A DNA stretch of 64,000 nt from NCBI GenBank assembly GCA_041389725.1, contig JAWKRG010000015.1, positions 165,636-229,635 on the forward strand. The letters are read 5' to 3'. The translations under genes and the position numbers were made by a program. Below, piece by piece: positions 26,246 through 36,400 of the stretch (positions within the stretch are counted from its first letter, which is position 1; each line of letters begins with the position of its first letter). Under the pieces are notes generated by a model. It searched no databases, was not told the DNA's origin, and worked only from the letters and a program-made list of their open reading frames with translations. Origin of the DNA: Polyangiaceae bacterium. Lineage in GTDB: Bacteria > Myxococcota_A > Polyangia > Polyangiales > Polyangiaceae.

Positions 26246-27633
26246 GGACAGGGGCAGTCTCGGCGTTGGATGTCATCTCCGACGGCGCTCGACTGACGGG
26301 GGGCTATCACCTCTCGGAAGACCAACGAGCTATCGCGCGCTTGAAGCGAGTGGCACGTATGACCACACCGCTGGGCGACCTGTGCCGCGCGGGTGGTCTG
26401 TTCCGAGGGCCAATCTTCAAGAGGATTTACGCCAAAGACGCAGAACACGGTGTCGCGTACGTATCCGCCAAGGATCTGGTGAAGGCGGAGGTGCGGCCGT
26501 CTTCCTATCTCTCCAACCATCTTGGAGGCCTTCTCGAGCAGCTTAGACTTCGAGAAGGAATGATCCTGATCACATGCTCCGGGATGAACCTTGGCAGCGT
26601 AATTTGGGTGAGGCGGGATCTGGACGGGCTCTGTGGTACCCACGACCTGATCCGGGTCGTCCCCGATCGCGACAAGATACCGGCTGGCTACCTCTATGCG
26701 TTTCTGGCAAGTCGATATGGGAATGCGTGGATTCGCAAGCACATCTACGGCGGCAACATCAAACACGTAGAGCCACACCATCTCACGAGGCTCCCCGTCC
26801 TGCGACTACCGGACAGGGTCGAGTTGAGGATAGATGAACTGATAACTTCCGCATCCCAGCATCGTGCGAAGTCGTCGGATTGCATGCAGATCGCCTGGGA
26901 TGCAATGACGGCAACCTTTGAACTGCAGGACCTTTCCGAAAGCTCGGTATCGACAGACTTTGCGACGTTCTCCGTGCGGTCGCGCATGCTTCAGCGCCTT
27001 GATGCCGCGCATCATCATCCAGCATGCACGAAAGCGCAGGCCGAGTTTCACGACTGTTGGACGCGTAGCGTGGCGCTGGCGGAGGTGGCCGGTGTGTTCA
27101 CGCCAGGCATCTTCAAACGTCCACATGTGGATGATCCAGCGAGCGGCTACGCCTATTTTTCGGGAAGTGAGTTATTCCAAATCGACCCCGAACCGCGTGG
27201 GTATCTGAGCAAACGCGCGCCTGGTATCGAAGCTTATCTCGTCGAGAAGGATTGGCTCTTGATACAAGACGCAGGGCAGCTCGGCGGTCTAATTGGGAGG
27301 ATTACTCGGGTCGGGGCTCAAGTCTCAGGTGGCGTTGTTTCGAATCACCTCGTTCGAGTGGTGCCGCGTTCTCAAGAGGAGGCCGGTTATCTCTTCGCCG
27401 TGCTGACCTCTCCACACGGCTATCGGTGCATTACGCGTCTCGCCTTCGGCACATCGATTCCCCAGCTCGACCCGCAACACATCGCGTCCGTGAGGATACC
27501 CTGGCCTCCGAAGGATCTGCGTGCACGGATCTCTCATCCGGTCATGGAAGGTTGGCGTTCGAAAGAGAGCGCGGCCTGCGCTGAGCGCGAAGCCGTATTG
27601 CTCGTAGAGCGAGCCGTCGAGGAGGCTGTCTGA
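26242..27633 (+). CDS. mad5: MADS specificity subunit MAD5 (HsdS-like)
   Basis: 463 residues from the ATG at 26242, which overlaps the mad4 stop (ATGA). An in-frame GTG at 26221 lies inside mad4 and is not needed. The protein has two target-recognition halves of similar build. Half one runs from FRGPIFKRIYAKD to GNIKHVEPHHLTRLPVLRLP, half two from FTPGIFKRPHVDD to SIPQLDPQHIASVRIPWP. They are joined by helical spacers, as in type I HsdS. It should direct MAD2 methylation to a split recognition site. It overlaps the next start by one base. Confidence 0.85.
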   Translation: MRTGAVSALDVISDGARLTGGYHLSEDQRAIARLKRVARMTTPLGDLCRAGGLFRGPIFKRIYAKDAEHGVAYVSAKDLVKAEVRPSSYLSNHLGGLLEQLRLREGMILITCSGMNLGSVIWVRRDLDGLCGTHDLIRVVPDRDKIPAGYLYAFLASRYGNAWIRKHIYGGNIKHVEPHHLTRLPVLRLPDRVELRIDELITSASQHRAKSSDCMQIAWDAMTATFELQDLSESSVSTDFATFSVRSRMLQRLDAAHHHPACTKAQAEFHDCWTRSVALAEVAGVFTPGIFKRPHVDDPASGYAYFSGSELFQIDPEPRGYLSKRAPGIEAYLVEKDWLLIQDAGQLGGLIGRITRVGAQVSGGVVSNHLVRVVPRSQEEAGYLFAVLTSPHGYRCITRLAFGTSIPQLDPQHIASVRIPWPPKDLRARISHPVMEGWRSKESAACAEREAVLLVERAVEEAV

Positions 27634-30600
27634 TGGCAAAGGTCATCCCCATCGGTGAGCCCGTGAACGAGGCCGAGCGCCTCGCCATCGCCCACCTGCG
27701 GGATCACCTGCCCGACAGCTACCTGGTGCTGCACAACTTCGAGGTCATTCGCCACGGCGAATACTTCGAAGTGGATCTCGCGGTCGTCGCACCGCATGCG
27801 GTCTACCTCGTCGACGTCAAGGGCACGCGCGGCCTCATCGATGTCTACGGACCAAAGTGGTACCCCGATGGGCGCCAGCCCTACACGTCGCCGCTGCTGA
27901 AGCTTCGCGGACACGCCCGCAGCATCAAAGGCGTTATCACGGAGAGCCAGCCGGGCCGGCGCGACCTCGAGGGCATCTTTGTCGAAGGCGTCGTCCTGCT
28001 CACCGCCCCGGATGCTGTGCTGCAGGATCCGGGCGGCCGCGATGCGCCGAACGTGACCACGCTGAAGAAGAGCGCCGCGTTCTTCCAGAACACCTCCCGG
28101 GTCTCCGGGCGCTTCTCGAAGAACATCGCCTCGATGCACAACATGGTGCTCAAGGCGCTGCAGGGCGTAGCACGACCCAAGAGCGCCCCCCTGCGGTTCG
28201 GGAGCTGGGAGGTTACCGAGCGTCTCGGCGCGACGAACCAGTACACCGAGTACCGAGCCGTCAATGGCTTTGCCGGCAAGCGAGCTGGCAGCGTTCTGCT
28301 GCGCGCCTATCAGGCTGATCCCTACCTCCCGGACGCTGAGCGCGACGCTCAGCGCACGCGCATCTCGAACGCCTACGCAGCCCTGAGCCGCATGCCCGGG
28401 CACCCGGGCATCGTCGGGGCGCGCGACTTCTTCCCGACCGAGTCCGAGGACCGCTACATCCTGGTGACGGAGGACGTTCCCGGGCAGGCCCTTCGGCTCC
28501 ATATCGACAAGCCGAACCTCGCGCTCACGCTGGATCAGAAGCTCCGCATCGCCGGGGACCTACTCGACGCCCTGGACCACGCGCACAAGCACGGCGTCAT
28601 TCACCGCAACGTCAACCCGAGCACCGTGCTCGTAGGCAGCGATGGGCGGGTCCGCCTGACTGGGTTCGACTTTGCCCGCGCAGGCACTGATCGCAGTCGC
28701 ACCATTGCGCAGGAGATCATCGACGAGCTCGAGCCCGCGTACCTCGCGCCCGAGATGATCGGCGAGGCGAGCGCAGCATCGCCCGGCTCGGACATCTTCA
28801 GCGCTGGTCTCGTCTTCTACGAGCTATTCGTCGGCGAGCGACCGTTCCCCGGCGCTACCGAAGTCTTTGACCAAGGTGCCAAGTTCGCGGCCAAGCCCTC
28901 GGAGCTTCGCAGCGAGCTTCCGGCAGGCTTCGACGAGTGGCTGCAGCGGCTCTGCTCCTTCGATCCCGACAAGCGACCGTCGGCGGCCTGGGCCGTTGCA
29001 GAGCTCGCGACCATCCTCCATCCGAGTGATGCGGCAGCGTCGGAAGGAGCGGATGAACCCGAGGCAACGCCGGAACCGGAGGCGGAACCAGAGCTGTCGG
29101 CCATCGACTACAGCAAGCTCGAGGCGGGGGTCTCGCTGACCCACAAGTACGTCGTCGAGAAGCGGCTCGGCAAGCCGGGCGCGTTCGGTGTCGTGTACAA
29201 GGTGATCGACACTCTTGGTGATGTGTCGCGCGCGATGAAGCTCATCCTGCGCGACCGCCACAGCACCCTCGAACGGCTCAAGAAGGAGTACCGAGCGCTC
29301 CTCCGGACGCCGGAGCACCCCAACGTCGTCAAGGTCATCGACGCAGACCTGCTTCCCAGTGGGGGTCCCCCCTTCATCGTCTTCGAGTTCGTCGAGGGAC
29401 TCGACGTCGGGGAGATGATCGACTCCGCTCTGTTCTCTCCGGAGGACGCCGTCGAGCTCGCCCGCCAGGTGGCAGCCGGGCTGTCGCATCTCCATCAGCA
29501 CGGCGTCTACCACTGCGACATCAAGCCCCGGAACCTGCTGTGGACGGACCGCGGGGCGAAGATCATCGACTTCAACGTCTCCGTCCTGTCGGAGTCGGGC
29601 AACGGGCACGGCGGCGGCTCGCGGCGCTACCTACCACCGGACCTCGATTTCGCGTCCGTCCCGCAGTCGGCCGGCCTCGCTGACCGAGACCTGTACGCCC
29701 TCGGCCTCACGTTGTTTGAAGCGGTCACGGGCCGATACCCGTGGGAGACGGCGGTGCCACCGGCAGGCAAGATGCCGCGCGATCCCCGCGAGTGGTCGGG
29801 CTTTGGCGATCTCGCTCCGGAGCTGGTGGAGGTCATGCTCAAGGCCATCGCGCCCAAGCGGGCATACCGCTATGCATCCACCGGCGAGCTGATCAGCGCG
29901 CTGGAAGGCGTGAAGAAGGCCCGTCGGTCGCTGCCCCCTACGGCTGAGTCAACCTCGTCTGTCATTGGCAGCGGTGGTGGCGACGGCGACATGCCGCCGA
30001 ACACGAACCCCTTCGTGTCGCACCTGCTCACGCTCTACAGTCAGAGCCGACGCAGCAATGCCGGCACCCGCGGCCTCGACGTTCTAGGCGAACAGACCTA
30101 CGTCGAGACCGCCCTCGACCGAGACCTGGTGCCTGCGGTGCTCGCGGGCGAGTTCCGCCTGGTCGTCATCTCCGGGAACGCCGGAGACGGCAAGACGGCC
30201 TTCCTCCAGAAGCTCGAAACCCGGGCTCAAGACGAGGGCGCGGTCATGGACCGGTCCGTCAGCAACGGCTGCCGGTTCGAGTTCAAGGGGCGCACCTACC
30301 AGAGCAACTACGACGGCAGCCAGGACGAGGGCGACCAGACGAGCGACGCGGTGCTCCGTGCCTTCCTCGAGCCCTTCGCCGGGAACGACGCAGCTGCGTG
30401 GCCGAGTGACCAGGTCCGACTCATCGCCATCAACGAAGGACGCCTGGTCGATTTCCTCAGCACCGAGGAGGCGACGTTCCCACTGCTCGCCAAGGTCGTC
30501 TCGGAGGGACTCGTTGCCGGCGAGCCCGACCACGGGGTCGCGGTGATCAACTTGAACCTGCGCAGCGTGGTCACCGACCCGCTCGGCTACGAAGGCGATC

Positions 30601-31793
30601 CCAAGGGCGGCGATGAGTCCATCTTGGCGCGCCTCGTGCGGCGGATGACCCACGAGAATTTCTGGGAGCCGTGCCAGCGCTGCGACCTACGCGACAAGTG
30701 CTACGCGTTCCACAACGCCCGCACGTTCCAGGACGAGACCGCGGGTCCGAAGGTAACGGAGCGACTCAAGTCGCTCTACACCCTGACCCACCTCCGCGGC
30801 CGTCTTCACATCACGCTGCGTGACCTCCGCTCCGCACTGGCGTTCATGCTTGCGGGCACGCGGGATTGCGGCGAGATCCACGAGCTCTATCGAAGCGGCG
30901 AGCGCGATGAGATCGCGCAGGCCTTCTACTTCAACAGCTGGATGGGCGGCGCGGCTCCTAACGCTGACCGGCTGCTTTCGCTACTTCGCGAGGTCGACGT
31001 CGGTCTGGCGTCAGATCCGAAGCTCGACCGCTCCCTCGACTTCGTGTCGCCCACCGCCGACCACAGCCTGTTCCGCTTCGGCGAGCGCGGGGCATACGAC
31101 CGTGAAGTGCTGCGGCGCCTTTTCGAGGATTTGCCGCGCGAGTTCAGCGGCAAGCTGAGTGTCCATCGCACCAACGCCCATCAGGCGTACGTCGCCATGG
31201 CGCGGCGGCGGGCGTTCTTCGAGCGTCGCGATGCGAGTTGGAAGCGGATGCTGCCCTACCAGACCGGCGAGGACATGCTCGCGCTGGTCAAAGGCGAGCG
31301 CACGCCGGCCGGTGTTCTCCCCGAGCTGCTCCACGCCATCAACCGGGGTGAAGGGCTGAGCGACCCCGAACGTCTTGGTGGCAGCCTTGCTCTGCAGGTG
31401 CGCGAGGTGCCGGGCGGCACCATTCGCAGTTACCGGCTCTACCCGCGCGACCGTTTCTCCTTGGAGGTCCGAGATGGAGCCGCTCGGGCTCGGTTCGTCG
31501 AGCACATGCCGGACAGCCTCGCGCTGCGCTACCGCGCCGAGTCTGGCAACGATGCAGAGCTTCCGATCAACCTCGACGTCTTCGAGATGCTCCAACGCCT
31601 GAACGAGGGCTACCGGCCGAGCATCGAGGAGGAGCAGGGCTACTACCTGAGTCTGGCCGTCTTCAAGAACGTGCTCGGCTCCGCGCCCTACCAGGAGGTG
31701 TTGCTCACCACCAGCGGGCACGACTTCTTCAAGATCCAACGGCACGGCGACGGCCGCCTCGACATGGACCGCGTTTCGACGGGGGTGGGGTGA
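27633..31793 (+). CDS. mad6: MADS kinase/ATPase MAD6 (NERD + two kinase domains + P-loop)
   Basis: 1386 residues. NERD nuclease-related domain at about 10-125 (FEVDLAVV, YLVDVKGTRG). A first protein-kinase-like domain at 195-460 has HRNVNP at 324-329 in place of HRDxxxxN, and GFDFA in place of DFG near 344, so it is probably a pseudokinase. A second kinase domain at 500-770 has LGKPGAFGVVYKV as glycine loop, catalytic HCDIKPRNLL at 627-636 and IIDFN at 644-648. It keeps Asp, Lys and Asn but has DFN for DFG. From about 815 is a STAND-like ATPase with Walker A GNAGDGKT at 848-855 and a CxxC...C cluster near 1015-1023. The MADS kinase is reported to be central to immunity. Confidence 0.88.
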   Translation: MAKVIPIGEPVNEAERLAIAHLRDHLPDSYLVLHNFEVIRHGEYFEVDLAVVAPHAVYLVDVKGTRGLIDVYGPKWYPDGRQPYTSPLLKLRGHARSIKGVITESQPGRRDLEGIFVEGVVLLTAPDAVLQDPGGRDAPNVTTLKKSAAFFQNTSRVSGRFSKNIASMHNMVLKALQGVARPKSAPLRFGSWEVTERLGATNQYTEYRAVNGFAGKRAGSVLLRAYQADPYLPDAERDAQRTRISNAYAALSRMPGHPGIVGARDFFPTESEDRYILVTEDVPGQALRLHIDKPNLALTLDQKLRIAGDLLDALDHAHKHGVIHRNVNPSTVLVGSDGRVRLTGFDFARAGTDRSRTIAQEIIDELEPAYLAPEMIGEASAASPGSDIFSAGLVFYELFVGERPFPGATEVFDQGAKFAAKPSELRSELPAGFDEWLQRLCSFDPDKRPSAAWAVAELATILHPSDAAASEGADEPEATPEPEAEPELSAIDYSKLEAGVSLTHKYVVEKRLGKPGAFGVVYKVIDTLGDVSRAMKLILRDRHSTLERLKKEYRALLRTPEHPNVVKVIDADLLPSGGPPFIVFEFVEGLDVGEMIDSALFSPEDAVELARQVAAGLSHLHQHGVYHCDIKPRNLLWTDRGAKIIDFNVSVLSESGNGHGGGSRRYLPPDLDFASVPQSAGLADRDLYALGLTLFEAVTGRYPWETAVPPAGKMPRDPREWSGFGDLAPELVEVMLKAIAPKRAYRYASTGELISALEGVKKARRSLPPTAESTSSVIGSGGGDGDMPPNTNPFVSHLLTLYSQSRRSNAGTRGLDVLGEQTYVETALDRDLVPAVLAGEFRLVVISGNAGDGKTAFLQKLETRAQDEGAVMDRSVSNGCRFEFKGRTYQSNYDGSQDEGDQTSDAVLRAFLEPFAGNDAAAWPSDQVRLIAINEGRLVDFLSTEEATFPLLAKVVSEGLVAGEPDHGVAVINLNLRSVVTDPLGYEGDPKGGDESILARLVRRMTHENFWEPCQRCDLRDKCYAFHNARTFQDETAGPKVTERLKSLYTLTHLRGRLHITLRDLRSALAFMLAGTRDCGEIHELYRSGERDEIAQAFYFNSWMGGAAPNADRLLSLLREVDVGLASDPKLDRSLDFVSPTADHSLFRFGERGAYDREVLRRLFEDLPREFSGKLSVHRTNAHQAYVAMARRRAFFERRDASWKRMLPYQTGEDMLALVKGERTPAGVLPELLHAINRGEGLSDPERLGGSLALQVREVPGGTIRSYRLYPRDRFSLEVRDGAARARFVEHMPDSLALRYRAESGNDAELPINLDVFEMLQRLNEGYRPSIEEEQGYYLSLAVFKNVLGSAPYQEVLLTTSGHDFFKIQRHGDGRLDMDRVSTGVG

Positions 31794-33481
31794 TGGCATT
31801 GTCGAAGCGCGACCGCGAGTTCCGGCTCCCAAAGATCTCGTATCTCGACTTCAAACAGCTCGAGATGGACCGCGTGCTGACGGCCTTCTTCGCGCGCCTC
31901 GCCCACAACGGCTACCCGAGCCGTCTGAAGAAGCGCGTGGAGAATACGGTCGAGGACTTCGTCGAGGAGTTTCTCGAGCACCCGGAGTGGTTTGGGGGAT
32001 TCCAGAACCACCGTGACGTGGTCACGATGTGGGTTGAGACCCACCTGATGGATCTGGTGAACCGCGGCAAGGCCAACCAGGCCGTCGCGGCACCGCGGCC
32101 CCTGCATGGCTTCACGTACCGGTTCAGGAATCCGAAGCACTCGCGCGACTACGGGGCGGCACAACACCTCTACGAGACCATCTACTGGGCTCGCAATGGA
32201 GCCGGCCAGAAGGCGCTCGAGCATCTGAACGACTTCTTCTTCCAAGGCCACGACAAGGTCACCGGCCGCGTGCAGTCGGAGAGCACGTTGGACGTGGAGA
32301 CGCAGGCGCTCCTGCGCCTGCTCGATCAGGTTGAGGATGCGCCCGATACGCGCTCGGGCCGGGACAGTTTCGCCCCGCTCTGTGTGGGAAGCGCTGACCT
32401 GCTCGCAGAGGACATCCAGCGGCTGCTGTTCTACCGTCCGTTCATCCCGCGCTCGGTGATGGTCGACTACCTGAAGGTGCTGCTGGCCTTCCACCTCGCG
32501 TTGAATCACCTGCGGCTGTTCAAGCTGCTGCCCGCCCTCCTGAAGCGCAAGGGCGCGGACCCGACGTGCGCGCCCTCGGCGTGCCCGATGAATCCCAAGA
32601 GCATCGACAACCCCCACGGAGACTGCCCGTACCGCGTGGGGCTGGTTGTCGACGTCGCGGGCCAGCCGAGCTCCGCGATGGCTGCGTTGGCAGAACGCAG
32701 CGCCGACACGCACTACCGCCGCATCCCAAGCTTCGTGAAGGCGTACTTCGCGACCCGCAAGCTCGACGAGTTCGCCATCGACCTCGTGCGCCGCGGCAAG
32801 CTCAACAAGCCGAGCAGCGGCAACTTCAGTGTTGGCGAGGTGCTCCAGCTCCTCGAGCCGATGCACAAGGGCGAGCGGGAGAAGTTCTTCGGCCAGCGCG
32901 TCTACGGCCTGATTCAGGATTCGAGCGGGGCCAAGGACGCGGATCTCGATCCCGAGGTCAAAGCCGTGACCGAGATGGGCCTGTCCGAGTTCGAGACGTA
33001 CATCGAGATGCTCGTGGCGCTGCGAGGCAAGTTCCACCGCCAGTACATCACGGAGTGCATCGACTCGCTGATGCTCAAGCACCGGCCTGGTGCCCTGATT
33101 GCCCAGGCGAGGACGAAGAACGCTCCCCGCCGCTTCGTGCTCGACAGCCGTTTGCTCGAGGTGCTGCTTCAGATCGCCGTCCTGCGGCCCGGCGGCAACC
33201 TCGGGTACCACACCGGCGAGCTTCGCATCGACGAGCTGTTGGTGTTCCTGCGGGAGCGCTACGGCCTTCACATCGACCAGTTGCCTCGGGGCGATGGCTT
33301 CGGGCCGCCAAGTATTGCGGACCGACAGGCTCTCCGCGAGAACGCCAAGGCGTTCGTCTCCCGTCTGCGTGAGGTGGGCTTCTACCGTGACCTCTCGGAC
33401 GCGTACGTGACCCAGACCATCACGCCCCGCTACCAGATCGCCGAGGACGCCTCGGTCCCCACCGCAGGAGGTGAGGCATGA
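31793..33481 (+). CDS. mad7: MADS protein MAD7
   Basis: 562 residues from the ATG at 31793, which shares bases with the mad6 stop (TGATG); a GTG at 31790 is an alternative. No domain was recognised. The protein is mainly helical, with a central cluster of Cys (CAPSACPMNPKSIDNPHGDC at about 259-278) that could be a zinc site. Its C-terminus is a segment LLVFLRERYGLHIDQLPRGD. Identification is by position between the kinase and the large ATPase and by length. It overlaps mad8 by 4 bases. Confidence 0.75.
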   Translation: MALSKRDREFRLPKISYLDFKQLEMDRVLTAFFARLAHNGYPSRLKKRVENTVEDFVEEFLEHPEWFGGFQNHRDVVTMWVETHLMDLVNRGKANQAVAAPRPLHGFTYRFRNPKHSRDYGAAQHLYETIYWARNGAGQKALEHLNDFFFQGHDKVTGRVQSESTLDVETQALLRLLDQVEDAPDTRSGRDSFAPLCVGSADLLAEDIQRLLFYRPFIPRSVMVDYLKVLLAFHLALNHLRLFKLLPALLKRKGADPTCAPSACPMNPKSIDNPHGDCPYRVGLVVDVAGQPSSAMAALAERSADTHYRRIPSFVKAYFATRKLDEFAIDLVRRGKLNKPSSGNFSVGEVLQLLEPMHKGEREKFFGQRVYGLIQDSSGAKDADLDPEVKAVTEMGLSEFETYIEMLVALRGKFHRQYITECIDSLMLKHRPGALIAQARTKNAPRRFVLDSRLLEVLLQIAVLRPGGNLGYHTGELRIDELLVFLRERYGLHIDQLPRGDGFGPPSIADRQALRENAKAFVSRLREVGFYRDLSDAYVTQTITPRYQIAEDASVPTAGGEA

Positions 33482-36400
33482 CCCAGGGGCTTCGCGAGCT
33501 GCAGAGCTACGACATCGCTGCAGAGCTGGAGAAGGTACTCGTGCCGTCTCTGGCGGACCGCCTCCGAAACCGCGACCTCGGTCACTGCATGCGGGTGTCC
33601 GACCTTGAGCTCGACCTGATGGTTCGCCTGTGCGGCAGGCTGCGCGCCGAGGTACCGACGGCAAACGTGGTTGTTCTTCGAAACGGGCACAGCGCGGGGA
33701 TCCCCGACGGTTTGGGCGTGACCAGCACGAAGCTCGTCGAGCTGCGCAATCCCCTCGCCGACGGCACACAGCGACCGCCGCTGATGGTGTTCGTGCCAAA
33801 CGACATTCGAGCCGCGGCCGAGGACTCGTTCGGCGTGGCGACCTTCGAGGAAGTCACTGTCGGCGATGTCTACGCGCAGCTCGCCGACCAGCTCATCCGC
33901 GACCTGCCCGCGGCCATTCGTGGTGCGTTGGTTGAGGGGCTGCGACGACTTCGCGAGAGCGATTCTCCGTGGCCGTTCGCGGACTCCGTGTCCGTGGTTC
34001 GCTTCCTTCTGACCGGCAAGGTCAACGGCGGCGATCCAGAAGCCTACGGCGGCGCACTCTACGAGCTCGGACTCGTCCCCGATTTCGAGTTGCTGCAGGA
34101 CCCGACGAAGACGCCCCAGCGCTTGGCGCGCAACCGCGATTGCGTCGCGAAGCTCACCTGGTCACCCAAGTCTGAGCGAGGCCGGGTCCTCGACCTGGGC
34201 CTGACCCAGCGAGCGTTCCGCAACAAGTTCGGCAGCTTCGTCGCCGAAGCCGGGCTGGAGGAGCCACGGGCCTGGACCCGACGGATCGTCATGGACCGCA
34301 GCTTGTGGCCCTTGGCATTAAACCGCTGGGAGTTCGAGGACGGTGGCCAGGAGCCCGACGCTATCTTCGTCGGAGACATCACCACGGCCCTGCCCAAGGT
34401 CGCCGAAGATGAAGAAGACGAGAAGCTGTCCCAGCTCATCGGTCAGCAGATCCTCCCGCTGGGCAACGGCGGACTGAAGAAGTTCAGCGTTGGATTCCGG
34501 GTCGATCCCCACCCCGGCCGCGTTCAGGGCCTCGCGAAGTTCGTGCTCCAGGTCATTTCCAAGGAGCATGGGCCTATTGGGCTCGTGCGCAGCAAGACGG
34601 TCTGGAAGACCTCGTCCCAGCAAGCGACGGCGAGCTTCAACAAGCTGAGCAAGATCGACTGGGAAGAGGGCTGGCACTTCGTTCGAGTGCTCCCCCAAAC
34701 GGAGGACGGGGACCTCATCCCGTTGGTCGACGAGGCGGGCAGTCCGTTGCCCTGGGCACCGGAGGACAGCGATGACGCGGCCGTCCGCCCCAACGAGAGC
34801 GATCTCTTCTATGTGCTTCCGAATGACGAGGTCGACATTGAGCCCGCCCAGCGAGCGGTGCCAAGGGACACGAGCCTCGAGCACGCCGCGCTTCGCCTTC
34901 GGTTCAGCGCCTTGCTGGATGGACGTGACCCGGAGCCGATACAGGCGTCGGCGGTTCAGTGGGCCGAGCGCAAGCACCGTGGTCGCGCCGTTGGCACGGA
35001 CATGCTGGAGGCCAAGTTCCCGCGCGAGGGCTTCGTACACGTTCCGGTGTCGCGCCCGCTCAAGCTGGTCGAGCAGAAGATCCTGGGTGCCCCGGACGGC
35101 CCCCTGTGCTGGCGCATTCCGATCTCGCTAGGAGTGGCCGGGACCAGCACGGGCGAGGTCGCGCAATGGCCCGACACGCCGGCCACCAAGGCGTTCCTTG
35201 CTGCCCGCGCTCGCTACTTCGAGATCGTCCGCGACGGGGCGAAAGAGCTCGTCACTCAGGGTGTCGACTTCCGCGGTGTTCAATCTGCGATCACCGAGTA
35301 CGCGTCGGCGTACCTCAACCTCGTTCGCGAGCTGGGGCGCCGCACTGACGCTCCGAATCCGCTGGAATCGCAGCGAGCCTTCTCCGACCTCCGAAAGGTA
35401 CTCGCGGTCGATTCAGTCTTCCTCGCCGTGACGGACCACCGTGGTCGCCGACGCGAGGCCACGCTCGTTGCGCCAACGCATCCGCTTCGCGCGCTGTGGC
35501 TCGCAGCCTGGGCCGAGCTCGGCCAGTCGTGGCTCGAGGCAGCCAAGGGCGCTCCAAAGGAGTTCATCGTTCCCACACGCGAGGCGCTGCTGCGTCAGTT
35601 GGCGCCGATCGGCTTCCCCCCGGTGTTGCCCACGGAGGCCGGTCACATCCTGACGGCGGTCGACAACCTCAACCCGTTCTGGACCCTTTATGCGCCCTCG
35701 CACGAAGAAGACCCGCGCGGTCTGATCGGCGATGTCTGCTCAGCTTTTGGCCTACCGGAGCCCGCGGTCGGCAGCACCGTGATCGATGGCCAGTATCTGG
35801 CCAGCCGCGTGCAGCGCTATCTCGTTCAGCACCCCTACGTCCACACGCTGACGATCAACGCGTTCAATGCGGGGCGCGCCACGCCGCTGGCCGACATGCT
35901 CCTGCACCTCCAGAAGCAGGAAGCCTTCGCGCTGCTCCGCTACGACATCCGGCTCTTTGTGCCCGATCCCGAGTCACCCGGCGTGGGCGAGGGGCTGAAC
36001 GCGCTCCTTTCTCCGAGCGGTACCGTCTCCGCGCGAGAGGCTGACGCCTTCGCGGTGCCCAGCGACAGCCATCTGCGGCCAAAGCTGCGCGTGGCAGTGC
36101 GCGGGACGGCGGACTTCCGACGAGATCCGGAGGCCCATCCGGCACACCTGTCGCTGCTGTTCGACGTCTTTCCCGCAGAGGACGTCGGCGCTTCCCGGGC
36201 AACCCCGCGCGAAGCGTCCGCTCCTGTGCATGGCCTCGTGCAGGACTTCCAGGTCGACTACCAGGAGGACGAGACCGCAGTCGCCTGGCGTCGCCAACCC
36301 CGCCACGGTCTCGCGACACCGTTGGCGAACGCCGAGGCGTTGACGGACCTACTCGCGGACCTGTCCTCAGCGTTGTCGAGTGCCACGGCAACCGTAGCGA

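Noticed and set aside
22324..27633. Classical type I restriction-modification system (HsdM plus HsdS)
   Set aside because: No HsdR with a DEAD-box translocase is present, and the interleaved ATPase, MAD4 and the downstream kinase and HerA-like genes fit MADS far better.
31688..33799. 703-codon antisense frame opposite mad7
   Set aside because: Arg/Leu/Val-rich shadow of the mad7 coding strand.
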